Assembly: GCA_044448905.1 (NCBI GenBank)
Contig: JBIOHJ010000003.1
Coordinates: 1 to 50,874, forward strand
DNA length: 50,874 nucleotides
Direction: 5' to 3'
Source of the DNA: JBIOHJ01 sp044448905
GTDB taxonomy: Bacteria > Bacteroidota > Bacteroidia > AKYH767-A > OLB10
The notes beneath the pieces are model-generated. The model was given only the letters and a program-made list of their open reading frames with translations. It did no database searches and was not told the DNA's origin. The first letter of the stretch is position 1, and every line of letters starts with the position of its first letter. The position numbers were made by a program, and so were the translations under genes. Positions 42,762-50,354 of this stretch are shown here, piece by piece.

Positions 42762-42793
42762 CATTCGTATATTCGTAACATATTCGAAATTCA
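42762..42793. repeat. Octanucleotide array before the glycosyltransferase gene
   Basis: CATTCGTA, TATTCGTA, ACATATTC and GAAATTCA in 8-nt register immediately upstream of the TTG start at 42794. The first two units are near identical; the last two are degenerate. Confidence 0.5.
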
Positions 42794-43900
42794 TTGAAAG
42801 CAAAAAGAAAGAAAGTGTTAATCGCCCCGCTCAACTGGGGGCTTGGTCATGCAACACGGTGCATTCCTGTTATTAACGAATTTGTAAGACAGAGTGCAGA
42901 GGTTTTGATTGCTTCCGATGGAAGACCGCTTGATCTTTTGAAAAAAGAATTTCCTTCGTTTCATTTTATCGAATTCCCCGGATACCACATAGAATATTCT
43001 GCAAACGGTTCAATGGTGTTTAAAATGCTTTTATCATCACCCAAAATTTTTGTTTCCATCAATCGTGAACATGAATTGCTGGAAGAAATTGTAACAAAAC
43101 ATAAAATAGACTTGGTTTTTTCAGACAATCGTTACGGCTGCTGGAGCAAACATGCGTATTCAGTATTTATGACACATCAGATTTACATTAAATGCCCTGT
43201 TCATTTAAAATGGTTCGAGCCAATGCTGTATAAAATCAATAAACGATATATCTCAAAATACAATGAATGTTTGGTGCCCGATTTTGAGGGTGAAGAAAAT
43301 CTATCGGGCAATCTTTCCCATCAAACAAAACTTAAGGGGATAAAATTTATTGGCCCGCTATCGCGCTTTGCAGAAAAAAAATCTGAGAAAAATACTCCGT
43401 TGACCTTCGGAACTGAAAAATTTGACTTAATAGTAATTTGCTCCGGACCTGAACCGCAACGAACTATTTTCGAAAAATTAATTGCCGAAGAGGTTTTGAA
43501 AACAAATTTTAAGGTAGTTTTAGTGAGAGGAGTAACTGAAAATGGGAAAACACTGGAACAAAAAAATAATCTTCGTATTATTTCATACGCTGATACCAAT
43601 GAAATACAAAGCCTTATCGAATCATCCGAAATTGTTATCAGCCGCCCCGGATATTCTACCATAATGGATTTGGCGGTGCTTGGAAAAAAAGCAATATTTA
43701 TTCCAACACCTGGTCAAACCGAACAGGAATATCTTGCCGAATATTTTATGAATAAAAATATTTTTTACTGTACTCCGCAAAACAATTTTAATTTAAAGGA
43801 GGCTTTGGAAAAAGCAAAGGCTTTTTCAGGAATAAAAAAATCTATACAACCCGAACTTTTAAGCAAGGCCATTTCCTCAACCCTTTCAAAAATCAAATAA
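42794..43900 (+). CDS. GT-B glycosyltransferase, MurG-like
   Basis: A 368-residue GT-B fold glycosyltransferase. The start is a TTG (no in-frame ATG precedes the VLIAPLNWGLGHATRCIPVINE motif). This N-terminal nucleotide-like glycine motif, the LVFSDNRYG segment, and the C-terminal sugar-nucleotide region (VICSGPEPQRT, ISRPGYSTIMDLAVLGKKAIFIPTPGQTEQEYLAEYF) fit the GT28/MurG-type C-terminal domain. It is a cell-envelope or exopolysaccharide enzyme by inference; the donor and acceptor are unknown. It precedes the cobalamin riboswitch but is not part of that unit. Confidence 0.82.
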   Translation: MKAKRKKVLIAPLNWGLGHATRCIPVINEFVRQSAEVLIASDGRPLDLLKKEFPSFHFIEFPGYHIEYSANGSMVFKMLLSSPKIFVSINREHELLEEIVTKHKIDLVFSDNRYGCWSKHAYSVFMTHQIYIKCPVHLKWFEPMLYKINKRYISKYNECLVPDFEGEENLSGNLSHQTKLKGIKFIGPLSRFAEKKSEKNTPLTFGTEKFDLIVICSGPEPQRTIFEKLIAEEVLKTNFKVVLVRGVTENGKTLEQKNNLRIISYADTNEIQSLIESSEIVISRPGYSTIMDLAVLGKKAIFIPTPGQTEQEYLAEYFMNKNIFYCTPQNNFNLKEALEKAKAFSGIKKSIQPELLSKAISSTLSKIK

Positions 43901-43910
43901 ATTTATTTCC

Positions 43911-44100
43911 TTTGTGCTTGAATCGGTTTTCTCTCTTATAATAGGGAGGACTAAAAGGGAATCGCGTGAAAATCGCGAACAGTCCCCGCTGCTGTAAGTT
44001 CTATAGTAGCTTTCACATTTGTTGCCACTGCCCCGCCTCAGGCGGGATGGGAAGGCGTGAAAGAAGAACAAGTCAGAAGACCTGCCGGTTCACTAAAAAT
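43911..44100 (+). ncRNA. Cobalamin (AdoCbl) riboswitch
   Basis: The conserved B12-riboswitch elements occur in order: AAAGGGAAT with a TCGCG/CGCGA hairpin (43955-43980), CAGTCCCCGCTGCTGTAAGT (43980-43999), then CTTTCAC (44010-44016) pairing with GTGAAAG (44057-44063), enclosing GCCACTG (44024-44030) and GGGAAGGC (44049-44056). The B12 box follows as AGTCAGAAGACCTGCC (44071-44086). The arm between GCCACTG and GGGAAGGC is a GC-rich CCCGCC/GGCGGG hairpin. The next gene is a TonB receptor of BtuB type, and its ribosome binding site (GGAGGA, 44115-44120) sits in the loop of a CTTTC/GAAAG hairpin, suggesting control of translation. Confidence 0.93.
44032..44046. repeat. GC-rich palindrome inside the riboswitch peripheral arm
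   Basis: CCCGCC (44032-44037), TCA loop, GGCGGG (44041-44046). It occupies the variable peripheral helix between the conserved riboswitch motifs. The sequence has the look of a dispersed palindrome of this phylum. Confidence 0.6.
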
Positions 44101-44104
44101 AAAT

Positions 44105-44123
44105 ACTGGCTTTCGGAGGAAAG
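44105..44123 (+). promoter_or_regulatory. RBS-sequestering hairpin of the BtuB gene
   Basis: CTTTC (44110-44114) and GAAAG (44119-44123) form a stem with GGAG of the ribosome binding site in the loop. GCCGGT (44084-44089) can pair with ACTGGC (44105-44110), and the two structures share one base. This suggests an expression platform downstream of the B12 box. Confidence 0.45.
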
Positions 44124-44126
44124 GCA

Positions 44127-46049
44127 ATGATGATGAAAACATTATTTACTTTATTTTTTTTTCTTTTATGCTTCGACTGCTTTTCGCAAATGCAGCCCGA
44201 CACCCTACAGTTAAAAACAGTTGAAATTACTGCATCAAAAACAAAATTATTTGCAACAGGAAGCAGGATAAATAGCATTGATTCAATCTGCATGATCCAA
44301 TCACGTTCCGCGAACCTTGGTGAAATGCTTTCAGCAGAAAACTCTCTTTTTATCAAGTCTTATGGAGCGGGAGGAGTTGCTACAGTTTCATTTCGCGGAA
44401 CGGAAGCACGGCATACCTCGGTGTTATGGAACGGGTTTTCAATTAATTCACCGAGCCTCGGTTTGTATGATCTTACTTTGGCACCTTCTTTTTTCTTTAA
44501 CAGGATAATTGTTAAACACGGGTCTTCAAGTTCATTGAATGGAACTTCATCATTGGGTGGAACTATTGAATTGGTTAACGAGGCTTCATTCAATAAAGAA
44601 ACTACAATTTCTCTTTTCAGCGAAGCCTCTACCATTAACTCATTTAACTCTCAGCTAAACTTAATTACAGGGTCAGAAAAATTTACCAGCCACACCAACC
44701 TGTTTTATGAAAATGATAAAAATAATTTCTCTTTCGAAAATCCTTTCTTGTCCGGATCACCCATTCAGGAACAAAAACACGCGCAACTGATAAATTATGG
44801 GATCATGCAAAATTTTCATTTCAAAATAAACCCATCATCAGAAATCTCAACCGGTTTCTGGTACCAGACAACCCATCGCGAAATTCCGCCCCTTATGATT
44901 TCAGCAGAAAGCAAAGCCGAACAAAGAGACAGCTTAATAAGAATTTATGGATCATTCAAAAAATCATTTCAGCGTTCAGCACTTACAATCCGGGCTGCAT
45001 GGTTTGACGAATACGAATTATATACCGATCCGGTTCCTCAGATTTATTCTGTTTATAAAACAAAAAGCCTGAAAACCGAATCCGAATTTCGTTATTACAT
45101 TGTAACAAAACTTTTAATTAATACAGGCGTTTCATACAACGGCTATCGTGCTGCCTTCAAGGAGTATAACGGAACCATTCATAAAAATATTTACGCTGCT
45201 TTTGCCGGGGTAAAATATTTTATCAATCATGATTTTGAAACGGAGATCACCGTAAGAAAAGAATTTACCGGGAACACTGAACCTCCTGTTACACCTTCAG
45301 CAGGTGTTGAAAAATTTTTTTTCAGCAAACGTTTGATCCTGAAATTACGAGGTGGCAAAAATTTTAACCTTCCTGCCATGAATGATCTTTACTGGAATCC
45401 CGGGGGCAATATTTTATTAAAGCCCGAATCAGCATGGTCTTACGAAACCGGGGTAGAAATTTTTTCCGGCAAAAACAAAAATCTGCAATCGCAATTTACT
45501 TTTTATTCCATGCATGTCGATGACTGGATACAATGGCAGCCAACAGTTTTCGGATATTATGCACCTTTCAATTTAAATAAAGTTCATGCACGGGGAATCG
45601 AAGTTGAAATGAATTATAAATTTAAAATTTCGTATGCGGATATTTCTGTGTATGGAAATTATTCCTTCACCCGATCAACTAACAAGCAAACCGGAAATGA
45701 TCCTGAAAATGAAATCAACGGAGCACAGCTAGTTTATATTCCCGAGAATCTTGCTTCACTGAAAGTTTTAGTTTCATTTAAAGGATTTACGTTTACTTAT
45801 TCCCATTCTTTTACAGGAATCCGTTACACCAAAAAGGATAATTCCGTTTGGCTTCCATCTTATTTAATCGCTAATGCACGAATTGAAAAAAACTTCACTC
45901 TAAAGAAAATGGCAGTGAATTTATTTTTTACTACACATAATGTGTTTAACGAACAATACCAGGTAATTGCTTACCGTGCAATGCCCGGCAGGTATTTCAG
46001 CCTCGGCACAAACATTACTTTCAAAACAAATAAAAACAAACTAAAATGA
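44127..46049 (+). CDS. btuB: TonB-dependent receptor, BtuB-like cobalamin transporter
   Basis: A 640-residue outer membrane receptor. It begins with three consecutive ATGs (44127), then a signal peptide (LFTLFFFLLCFDCFS, then Q). The TonB box region QLKTVEITASKTK follows, with a plug (NLGEMLSAENSLFIKSYGAGGVATVSFRGTEARHTSVLWNGFSINSPSLGLYDLTL) and a barrel ending FSLGTNITFKTNKNK. The control by a cobalamin riboswitch makes vitamin B12 the likely substrate. It overlaps the downstream beta-propeller lipoprotein gene by 4 bp and has no SusC-like N-terminal carboxypeptidase domain. BtuCDF genes are not in the window. Confidence 0.92.
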   Translation: MMMKTLFTLFFFLLCFDCFSQMQPDTLQLKTVEITASKTKLFATGSRINSIDSICMIQSRSANLGEMLSAENSLFIKSYGAGGVATVSFRGTEARHTSVLWNGFSINSPSLGLYDLTLAPSFFFNRIIVKHGSSSSLNGTSSLGGTIELVNEASFNKETTISLFSEASTINSFNSQLNLITGSEKFTSHTNLFYENDKNNFSFENPFLSGSPIQEQKHAQLINYGIMQNFHFKINPSSEISTGFWYQTTHREIPPLMISAESKAEQRDSLIRIYGSFKKSFQRSALTIRAAWFDEYELYTDPVPQIYSVYKTKSLKTESEFRYYIVTKLLINTGVSYNGYRAAFKEYNGTIHKNIYAAFAGVKYFINHDFETEITVRKEFTGNTEPPVTPSAGVEKFFFSKRLILKLRGGKNFNLPAMNDLYWNPGGNILLKPESAWSYETGVEIFSGKNKNLQSQFTFYSMHVDDWIQWQPTVFGYYAPFNLNKVHARGIEVEMNYKFKISYADISVYGNYSFTRSTNKQTGNDPENEINGAQLVYIPENLASLKVLVSFKGFTFTYSHSFTGIRYTKKDNSVWLPSYLIANARIEKNFTLKKMAVNLFFTTHNVFNEQYQVIAYRAMPGRYFSLGTNITFKTNKNKLK

Positions 46050-47131
46050 AAAAATCAATTTTAACATGCGCAATCATTTCAGCCATCCTTTGTATTTTTT
46101 ACTCTTGTAAAAAAGATGACACCAGTAGCAATGGAGGCGGCAATGCAATTTTTGTTCGTAACGGTGTGCTTATATTAAACGAAGGCGCATTTGGGTTTGG
46201 AAATGCTTCAGTCAGTTTCTTTAACGTAAATGACAAATCGGTCATTGAAGATGTATTTTCAGAAGTGAATAGCTTGCCGTTGGGTGATGTGGCACAATCC
46301 ATTACCCTGTTCAATAACAACCTATATATAGTTGTGAATAATTCACAAAAAATTGAAGTGGTTGACCGTAGTTTTTTTAAAAGCCAGTTTACAATAAACG
46401 GATTCACAAGCCCCCGGTATTTTCTTGCGGTAAACAGCAGCAAAGCATATGTAAGCGACTGGTCGGATAATAATATTAAAATTGTAAACCTGTCTTCATA
46501 TGCGATTTCAGGAAGCATCCCTGCCGGAAACGGACCCGAACAAATGTTACTGGCAAATAATAAAGTATATGTTGCTAATGTAGGAGGTTTTGGAAATGAT
46601 AGCACAGTAACTGTAATAGATGCAAACACCGATAATGTGCTTTTATCACTGCAGACAGGGCTAAATCCCAACAGCCTTCAGCAGGATAAAGACGGAAAAA
46701 TATGGACGCTTTGCCGCGGTACTATTGGTCCCGATTTCACAGGTGGAACTACCGATGACATTGGCGGAATGCTGTTGCGCATTAATCCGGTAAACGATAG
46801 CATTGAAACTGTCTTTAATTTCACCCAGTTTGAACATCCGCTCAGGCTTCAAATCAATAATGCAAAAGATGAATTGTTTTACCTGTCGGGGATGAGCGAT
46901 TACGATGGTATGGTTTATAAATTTGGCATCTATGATGGTTCGCTTCCGTCAGCACCTTTAATTAATAAAATATTTTACGGATTAGGCATTGATCCTGTCA
47001 ATGAGAATATTCATGGAGGTTATTCTCCTGCATTCGGGCAAAACGGCTATATGTTCCGTTATAGTACAGCCGGAGTTTTAATTGATTCGGTAAAAGTTGG
47101 AATCGGGCCCAACGGCTTCCTGACTAATTAG
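46046..47131 (+). CDS. YncE-like beta-propeller lipoprotein, BtuG-like
   Basis: A 361-residue surface lipoprotein (lipobox FYSC, C21). Blade-like repeats are visible: GVLILNEGAFGFGNASVSFFNV, AQSITLFNNNLYIVVNNSQKIEVVD, YVSDWSDNNIKIVNL, IPAGNGPEQMLLANNKVYVANVG and LQTGLNPNSLQQDKDGKIWTLC, matching the YncE/SMP-30-type seven-blade propeller with GNGPEQM and GLNPNSL repeats. In Bacteroides, BtuG is a propeller lipoprotein that binds B12 and hands it to BtuB. The 4-bp overlap with btuB and the shared riboswitch make that role likely here, but it is inference. Confidence 0.85.
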   Translation: MKKSILTCAIISAILCIFYSCKKDDTSSNGGGNAIFVRNGVLILNEGAFGFGNASVSFFNVNDKSVIEDVFSEVNSLPLGDVAQSITLFNNNLYIVVNNSQKIEVVDRSFFKSQFTINGFTSPRYFLAVNSSKAYVSDWSDNNIKIVNLSSYAISGSIPAGNGPEQMLLANNKVYVANVGGFGNDSTVTVIDANTDNVLLSLQTGLNPNSLQQDKDGKIWTLCRGTIGPDFTGGTTDDIGGMLLRINPVNDSIETVFNFTQFEHPLRLQINNAKDELFYLSGMSDYDGMVYKFGIYDGSLPSAPLINKIFYGLGIDPVNENIHGGYSPAFGQNGYMFRYSTAGVLIDSVKVGIGPNGFLTN

Positions 47132-47651
47132 TAAGATTCAGGTAAAATGATGAAGTAGTTACAGTGTTACTTTTATGTAAAGCGCGGTCGCTTACATATA
47201 TATCTAATTTAAAAGTATCCTTCGGAGAAATAAGTTCCCATGCAAGATTCTTCACTTCAATATCAACAATTAAATCTCCGGCTGTAGCCTTACTGTTGTC
47301 TTCACTTTCAATAGCCGGAATGCGGTAATGCGGTGGAAAATCAGCTGGAAATATGAATTCCGTAAATGAACCGTTATCCATATAATAAATTTTCATAAAA
47401 AAATTATAATAAAACTCACTGCCGGGATTAAAAGGAGAACTCGTATCGCCCGCACGGTATCCCAAATCCCCATCGCCATCAGTAAACGAAATAGTAAGCC
47501 TTACAAGAGTATCAATGCCATCTGCACCGGTAAATTTTACAACATCCTTAAATTCAACAATTGGCTCATTGGGATAATCTTTAGTGTTATGGCACGAAAA
47601 CATTAATTCCATTAATATGAATGCCACGAATAAAAATAATTTGCTTTTCAT
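47124..47651 (-). CDS. Lipoprotein of unknown function
   Basis: A 175-residue lipoprotein (lipobox LMFSC, C20), all-beta by appearance. It contains a Gly/Asp stretch SFTDGDGDLGYRAGD (about 59-73) that resembles a calcium-binding or Ig-like loop found in Bacteroidota surface lipoproteins. Ends FYLNLTN. No enzymatic motif. It converges on the BtuG-like gene and overlaps it by 8 bp on the opposite strand, so it is probably not part of the B12 operon. Confidence 0.75.
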   Translation of the reverse strand: MKSKLFLFVAFILMELMFSCHNTKDYPNEPIVEFKDVVKFTGADGIDTLVRLTISFTDGDGDLGYRAGDTSSPFNPGSEFYYNFFMKIYYMDNGSFTEFIFPADFPPHYRIPAIESEDNSKATAGDLIVDIEVKNLAWELISPKDTFKLDIYVSDRALHKSNTVTTSSFYLNLTN

Positions 47652-47716
47652 TTTTATAATTCAACTACTAAAGTACTAAATTATTGTTTAGCGACAGATA
47701 ATAGCCGCAATATTTT

Positions 47717-47724
47717 TATTTTTG
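47717..47724 (+). promoter_or_regulatory. Putative -7 box upstream of the gamma carbonic anhydrase gene
   Basis: Exact TATTTTTG, 37 bp before the ATG. No clear TTG at the right spacing. Confidence 0.3.
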
Positions 47725-47761
47725 ATAATTAAAAATTGAATAGAACAAATTAATAAAACAA

Positions 47762-48277
47762 ATGCCAATCATAAAACCTATTCGCGGAATTCACCCTGCA
47801 TTCGGAAAGAATTGCTTCATTGCTGATAACGCAACGGTGGTTGGCGAAGTGGTAACGGGTGATGATTGCAGCATCTGGTTTAATGCAGTGGTGCGTGGTG
47901 ATGTAAATTCAATTTCTATAGGTAACAAAGTAAACGTTCAGGATGGTGCAATCATTCACTGCACATACCAGAAAGCAAAAACAGTTATTGGAAACAATGT
48001 TTCCATAGGCCACAATGCCATTGTTCACGGATGCACCATTCACGACAATGTGCTGGTGGGAATGGGAGCCATTGTTATGGACAATTCGGTGGTAGAAGAG
48101 AACTCAGTAATTGCTGCGGGTGCTGTAGTTTTAGAAAATACGTGTGTAGCAGCAGGCAGCGTTTATGCTGGTATACCCGCAACAAAAGTAAAAGATGTTT
48201 CACCACAAATTTTTAAAGACCTTAATGAACGCATTGCAAATAATTATGTAATGTACAAGGAATGGTATAAGACTTAA
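47762..48277 (+). CDS. Gamma-class carbonic anhydrase family protein
   Basis: A 171-residue left-handed beta-helix (hexapeptide repeats from about 12 to 145). The three zinc ligands of the family are visible: H66 in AIIHCTYQ, H84 and H89 in IGHNAIVHGC. The WFNAVVRGDVNSISIG and VSIGHNAIVHG segments are typical of the YrdA/PaaY group, which may be carbonic anhydrases or have lost that activity. Acts in the cytoplasm as a trimer. It stands alone. Confidence 0.93.
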   Translation: MPIIKPIRGIHPAFGKNCFIADNATVVGEVVTGDDCSIWFNAVVRGDVNSISIGNKVNVQDGAIIHCTYQKAKTVIGNNVSIGHNAIVHGCTIHDNVLVGMGAIVMDNSVVEENSVIAAGAVVLENTCVAAGSVYAGIPATKVKDVSPQIFKDLNERIANNYVMYKEWYKT

Positions 48278-48339
48278 CACTAAAAGTTAAGTTTCCAAAG
48301 CTGCGGTAAATCTTTTTTAAATAAACAGCAGTACTTTAC

Positions 48340-48489
48340 TCAAAACAAGGTATAAATAAATGGAGCTACAGCCGATCCCCCTCCTATAATTATTAATACT
48401 CCAAGCAACAACAATACAATAATCATTGGTGCAAGCCACCATTTCTTGCGCTCTTTTAAAAAATTCCAGAGGTCTTTCAGTATTTCCAT
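48340..48489 (-). CDS. DUF5989-type small membrane protein (49 aa)
   Basis: A 49-residue protein, ATG at 48489, stop at 48340. The amphipathic N-terminus MEILKDLWNFLKERKKWW is followed by one transmembrane helix (about 20-37) and the C-terminal GGGSAVAPFIYTLF motif. This matches the DUF5989 family of tiny membrane proteins, often found near SxtJ, carbamoyltransferase and SGNH hydrolase genes. It begins 26 bp downstream of the SGNH hydrolase stop on the same strand. The function is unknown. Confidence 0.8.
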   Translation of the reverse strand: MEILKDLWNFLKERKKWWLAPMIIVLLLLGVLIIIGGGSAVAPFIYTLF

Positions 48490-48515
48490 TTTTTATTCGG
48501 TTTTGAATTGTAAAA

Positions 48516-49682
48516 TTAATTCATTTTTGGGAAGTGCTCACTATATAGCGAATCTATCTGAGGGAATATGGTTTTGGCAACCACCTCGCCACCTAAAGGA
48601 GTAAGATGCACATGATCAATAAATAATTGTTTTTCTTTATAAAGAGGATAGTCAAATACCGGGTTCATATCAACAAAGGCAACTTCATATTTAGAAGTTA
48701 AATTTTTCAAATCGCTAACCACATAAGGGTACATTGTTCTTTGGTCGGGGTCTTTGCGGAGAAATGAAGCCTCCTCTTTCGACAATAAACCATAATTGCG
48801 TAAGGCAAGAATAGGCTGTAGAATTACCATCGTTTTAATATTAAAATTTTTTAAAATTCCAAGATTAATTTCAACGCTGCGCAAATATCCTTTTTTAGAA
48901 GTGATATTATAATCATCAATTAATTCAGCATCATTTTTTGTTTCAATCCGAAGTGCTATAGTATAAATATTTTTATCCGCATCGCGGTTTAGTTTCCATG
49001 CATACAGGCCTTTAAAAAAGGCACTGTATTTTGAAAACCATAAAACAGCGTAATCTACCAGGCCTTTTAACGAAGGATTTTGTAACCTGAATTTCCAATA
49101 TTGGTACCTGTTATTCTTGAAATAATCATAAGCCGGGTTATTAATAAAATGATCATTGATGCCGTCAAAAAAAATAAACAAATCCGGATTATAATTAAGC
49201 AGTTCTTCCATAATATAGGCCGTGTGTTGATTCACCACATAACCGGTTACCGCAGCATTTATGACCTCAATATTTTTATCTGGATGTTTTTCTTTCAGTA
49301 TTTTTTCGAGATAATAATCAATTGTTTCATTCATATAAATATGCCTTAGGGGGTAGGGCGGGGAACTCGAAATTCCATGCGCAGCGCTTCCCCCCATAAA
49401 AAAAACCCGGAAAGTATTTGTCGGTTTCTTTAAGGCTACTTCGGTCATTCGCCTGAATCCCTGTCCGTTTATTTTAATCCAGTCTTTACCATCTTTTCCT
49501 TCCGTAAAGTTTGGAATGTGTTCATATATGCGATAGGAATTGAATCTGAATTTCGGGTTAGGAGATTTCTCGAGAATTTTAGTGAGGTAAATTTTTCCGA
49601 AAATTTCAAGACACACCAGGATAAACAAGAACAAAAACAGAAAATACAATATGTTTTTTCTGTTAAAAAATTTAGAAGGCAT
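48516..49682 (-). CDS. SGNH/GDSL-family hydrolase, membrane anchored
   Basis: A 388-residue protein with one N-terminal membrane helix (about 11-30), then an SGNH hydrolase domain. The catalytic Ser is S99 in FFMGGSAAHGISS; the oxyanion block is FDGINDHF (Gly, Asn); the Asp-His pair is D356 and H359 in DHVHLTPLGG. Such membrane-anchored SGNH enzymes commonly (de)acetylate or hydrolyse cell-envelope polysaccharides. It forms an operon with the DUF5989 gene, as in larger SxtJ/carbamoyltransferase clusters, but those partners are missing here. Confidence 0.88.
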   Translation of the reverse strand: MPSKFFNRKNILYFLFLFLFILVCLEIFGKIYLTKILEKSPNPKFRFNSYRIYEHIPNFTEGKDGKDWIKINGQGFRRMTEVALKKPTNTFRVFFMGGSAAHGISSSPPYPLRHIYMNETIDYYLEKILKEKHPDKNIEVINAAVTGYVVNQHTAYIMEELLNYNPDLFIFFDGINDHFINNPAYDYFKNNRYQYWKFRLQNPSLKGLVDYAVLWFSKYSAFFKGLYAWKLNRDADKNIYTIALRIETKNDAELIDDYNITSKKGYLRSVEINLGILKNFNIKTMVILQPILALRNYGLLSKEEASFLRKDPDQRTMYPYVVSDLKNLTSKYEVAFVDMNPVFDYPLYKEKQLFIDHVHLTPLGGEVVAKTIFPQIDSLYSEHFPKMN

Positions 49683-49720
49683 AAAATTCCAATTTGTGTA
49701 ATCTTTTTCGTAAATAAAAA

Positions 49721-49746
49721 AGCAGTTCTTAAATTTAAGAACTGCT
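49721..49746 (-). terminator. Rho-independent terminator of the 49790-50215 gene
   Basis: A perfect 26-bp palindrome (AGCAGTTCTTAAA and its complement). Read on the minus strand it is followed by a T-rich run (TTTTTTATTT). It lies between the small exported protein gene and the SGNH hydrolase gene. Confidence 0.85.
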
Positions 49747-49789
49747 AATAATAAATTACTGTTTTATTAATGGATATTCCAAAAACAGT

Positions 49790-50215
49790 TTATTTGCTTT
49801 GCGTTGTCGAAACGGTTCCCTTAAAAGGGTATTTTTCAGCTGGCTGACCTGGCTTTTCGACAATCATACCACCGGAAACTTCTCCGTTCTTAATATATCC
49901 ATTCCAAATTTTGGTTCCTTCTTTTTCACTGGTAGCCCTGAACTCAAAATAATCACCCATTTCCCCGGCAGGTTTATACAGATATCCTTCAGGTTTAAAG
50001 CCAGTCTGGCGGGCATTTTGTGAATCGAAATTGCGGTCTTTAAAACTGATCTCATCAGTCATTACCTGAGCTGGGTTAGCACGATTCTCAAGAGTGATTT
50101 TAAAAGATTTACCTTCTAAACTCATAGTTTGTGACTCACGGTTTTGCGCATAAGTTGAAGAGAAGATTGTCAAGGACAATAGCATGCAAAATGCTGAAGT
50201 AAGAATTGCTTTCAT
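49790..50215 (-). CDS. Small exported protein of unknown function
   Basis: A 141-residue protein with a signal peptide (ILTSAFCMLLSLTIFSSTYA, then QNRES), then an all-beta domain with SLEGKSFKITLE, DEISFKDRNFDSQNARQTGF, DYFEFRATSEKEGTKIWNGYIKNGEVSGGMIVEKPG and a C-terminal YPFKGTVS. The repeated W-x-G and G-x-I strands recall lipocalin/FABP-like barrels. It follows dxs at 139 bp on the same strand with its own terminator downstream. Function unknown. Confidence 0.78.
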   Translation of the reverse strand: MKAILTSAFCMLLSLTIFSSTYAQNRESQTMSLEGKSFKITLENRANPAQVMTDEISFKDRNFDSQNARQTGFKPEGYLYKPAGEMGDYFEFRATSEKEGTKIWNGYIKNGEVSGGMIVEKPGQPAEKYPFKGTVSTTQSK

Positions 50216-50354
50216 GTTTTTATTTTTTTGTTTTGATTTAATGATACTTGGGAGGTTTTATTTCTATTTGAGTGAACGAAGATAAAACATTTTTTTTGAA
50301 TCGGATATATTACCTTAAAATTTTTTTGTAATCGTTTTAAAAGGGTAAAAGGAG

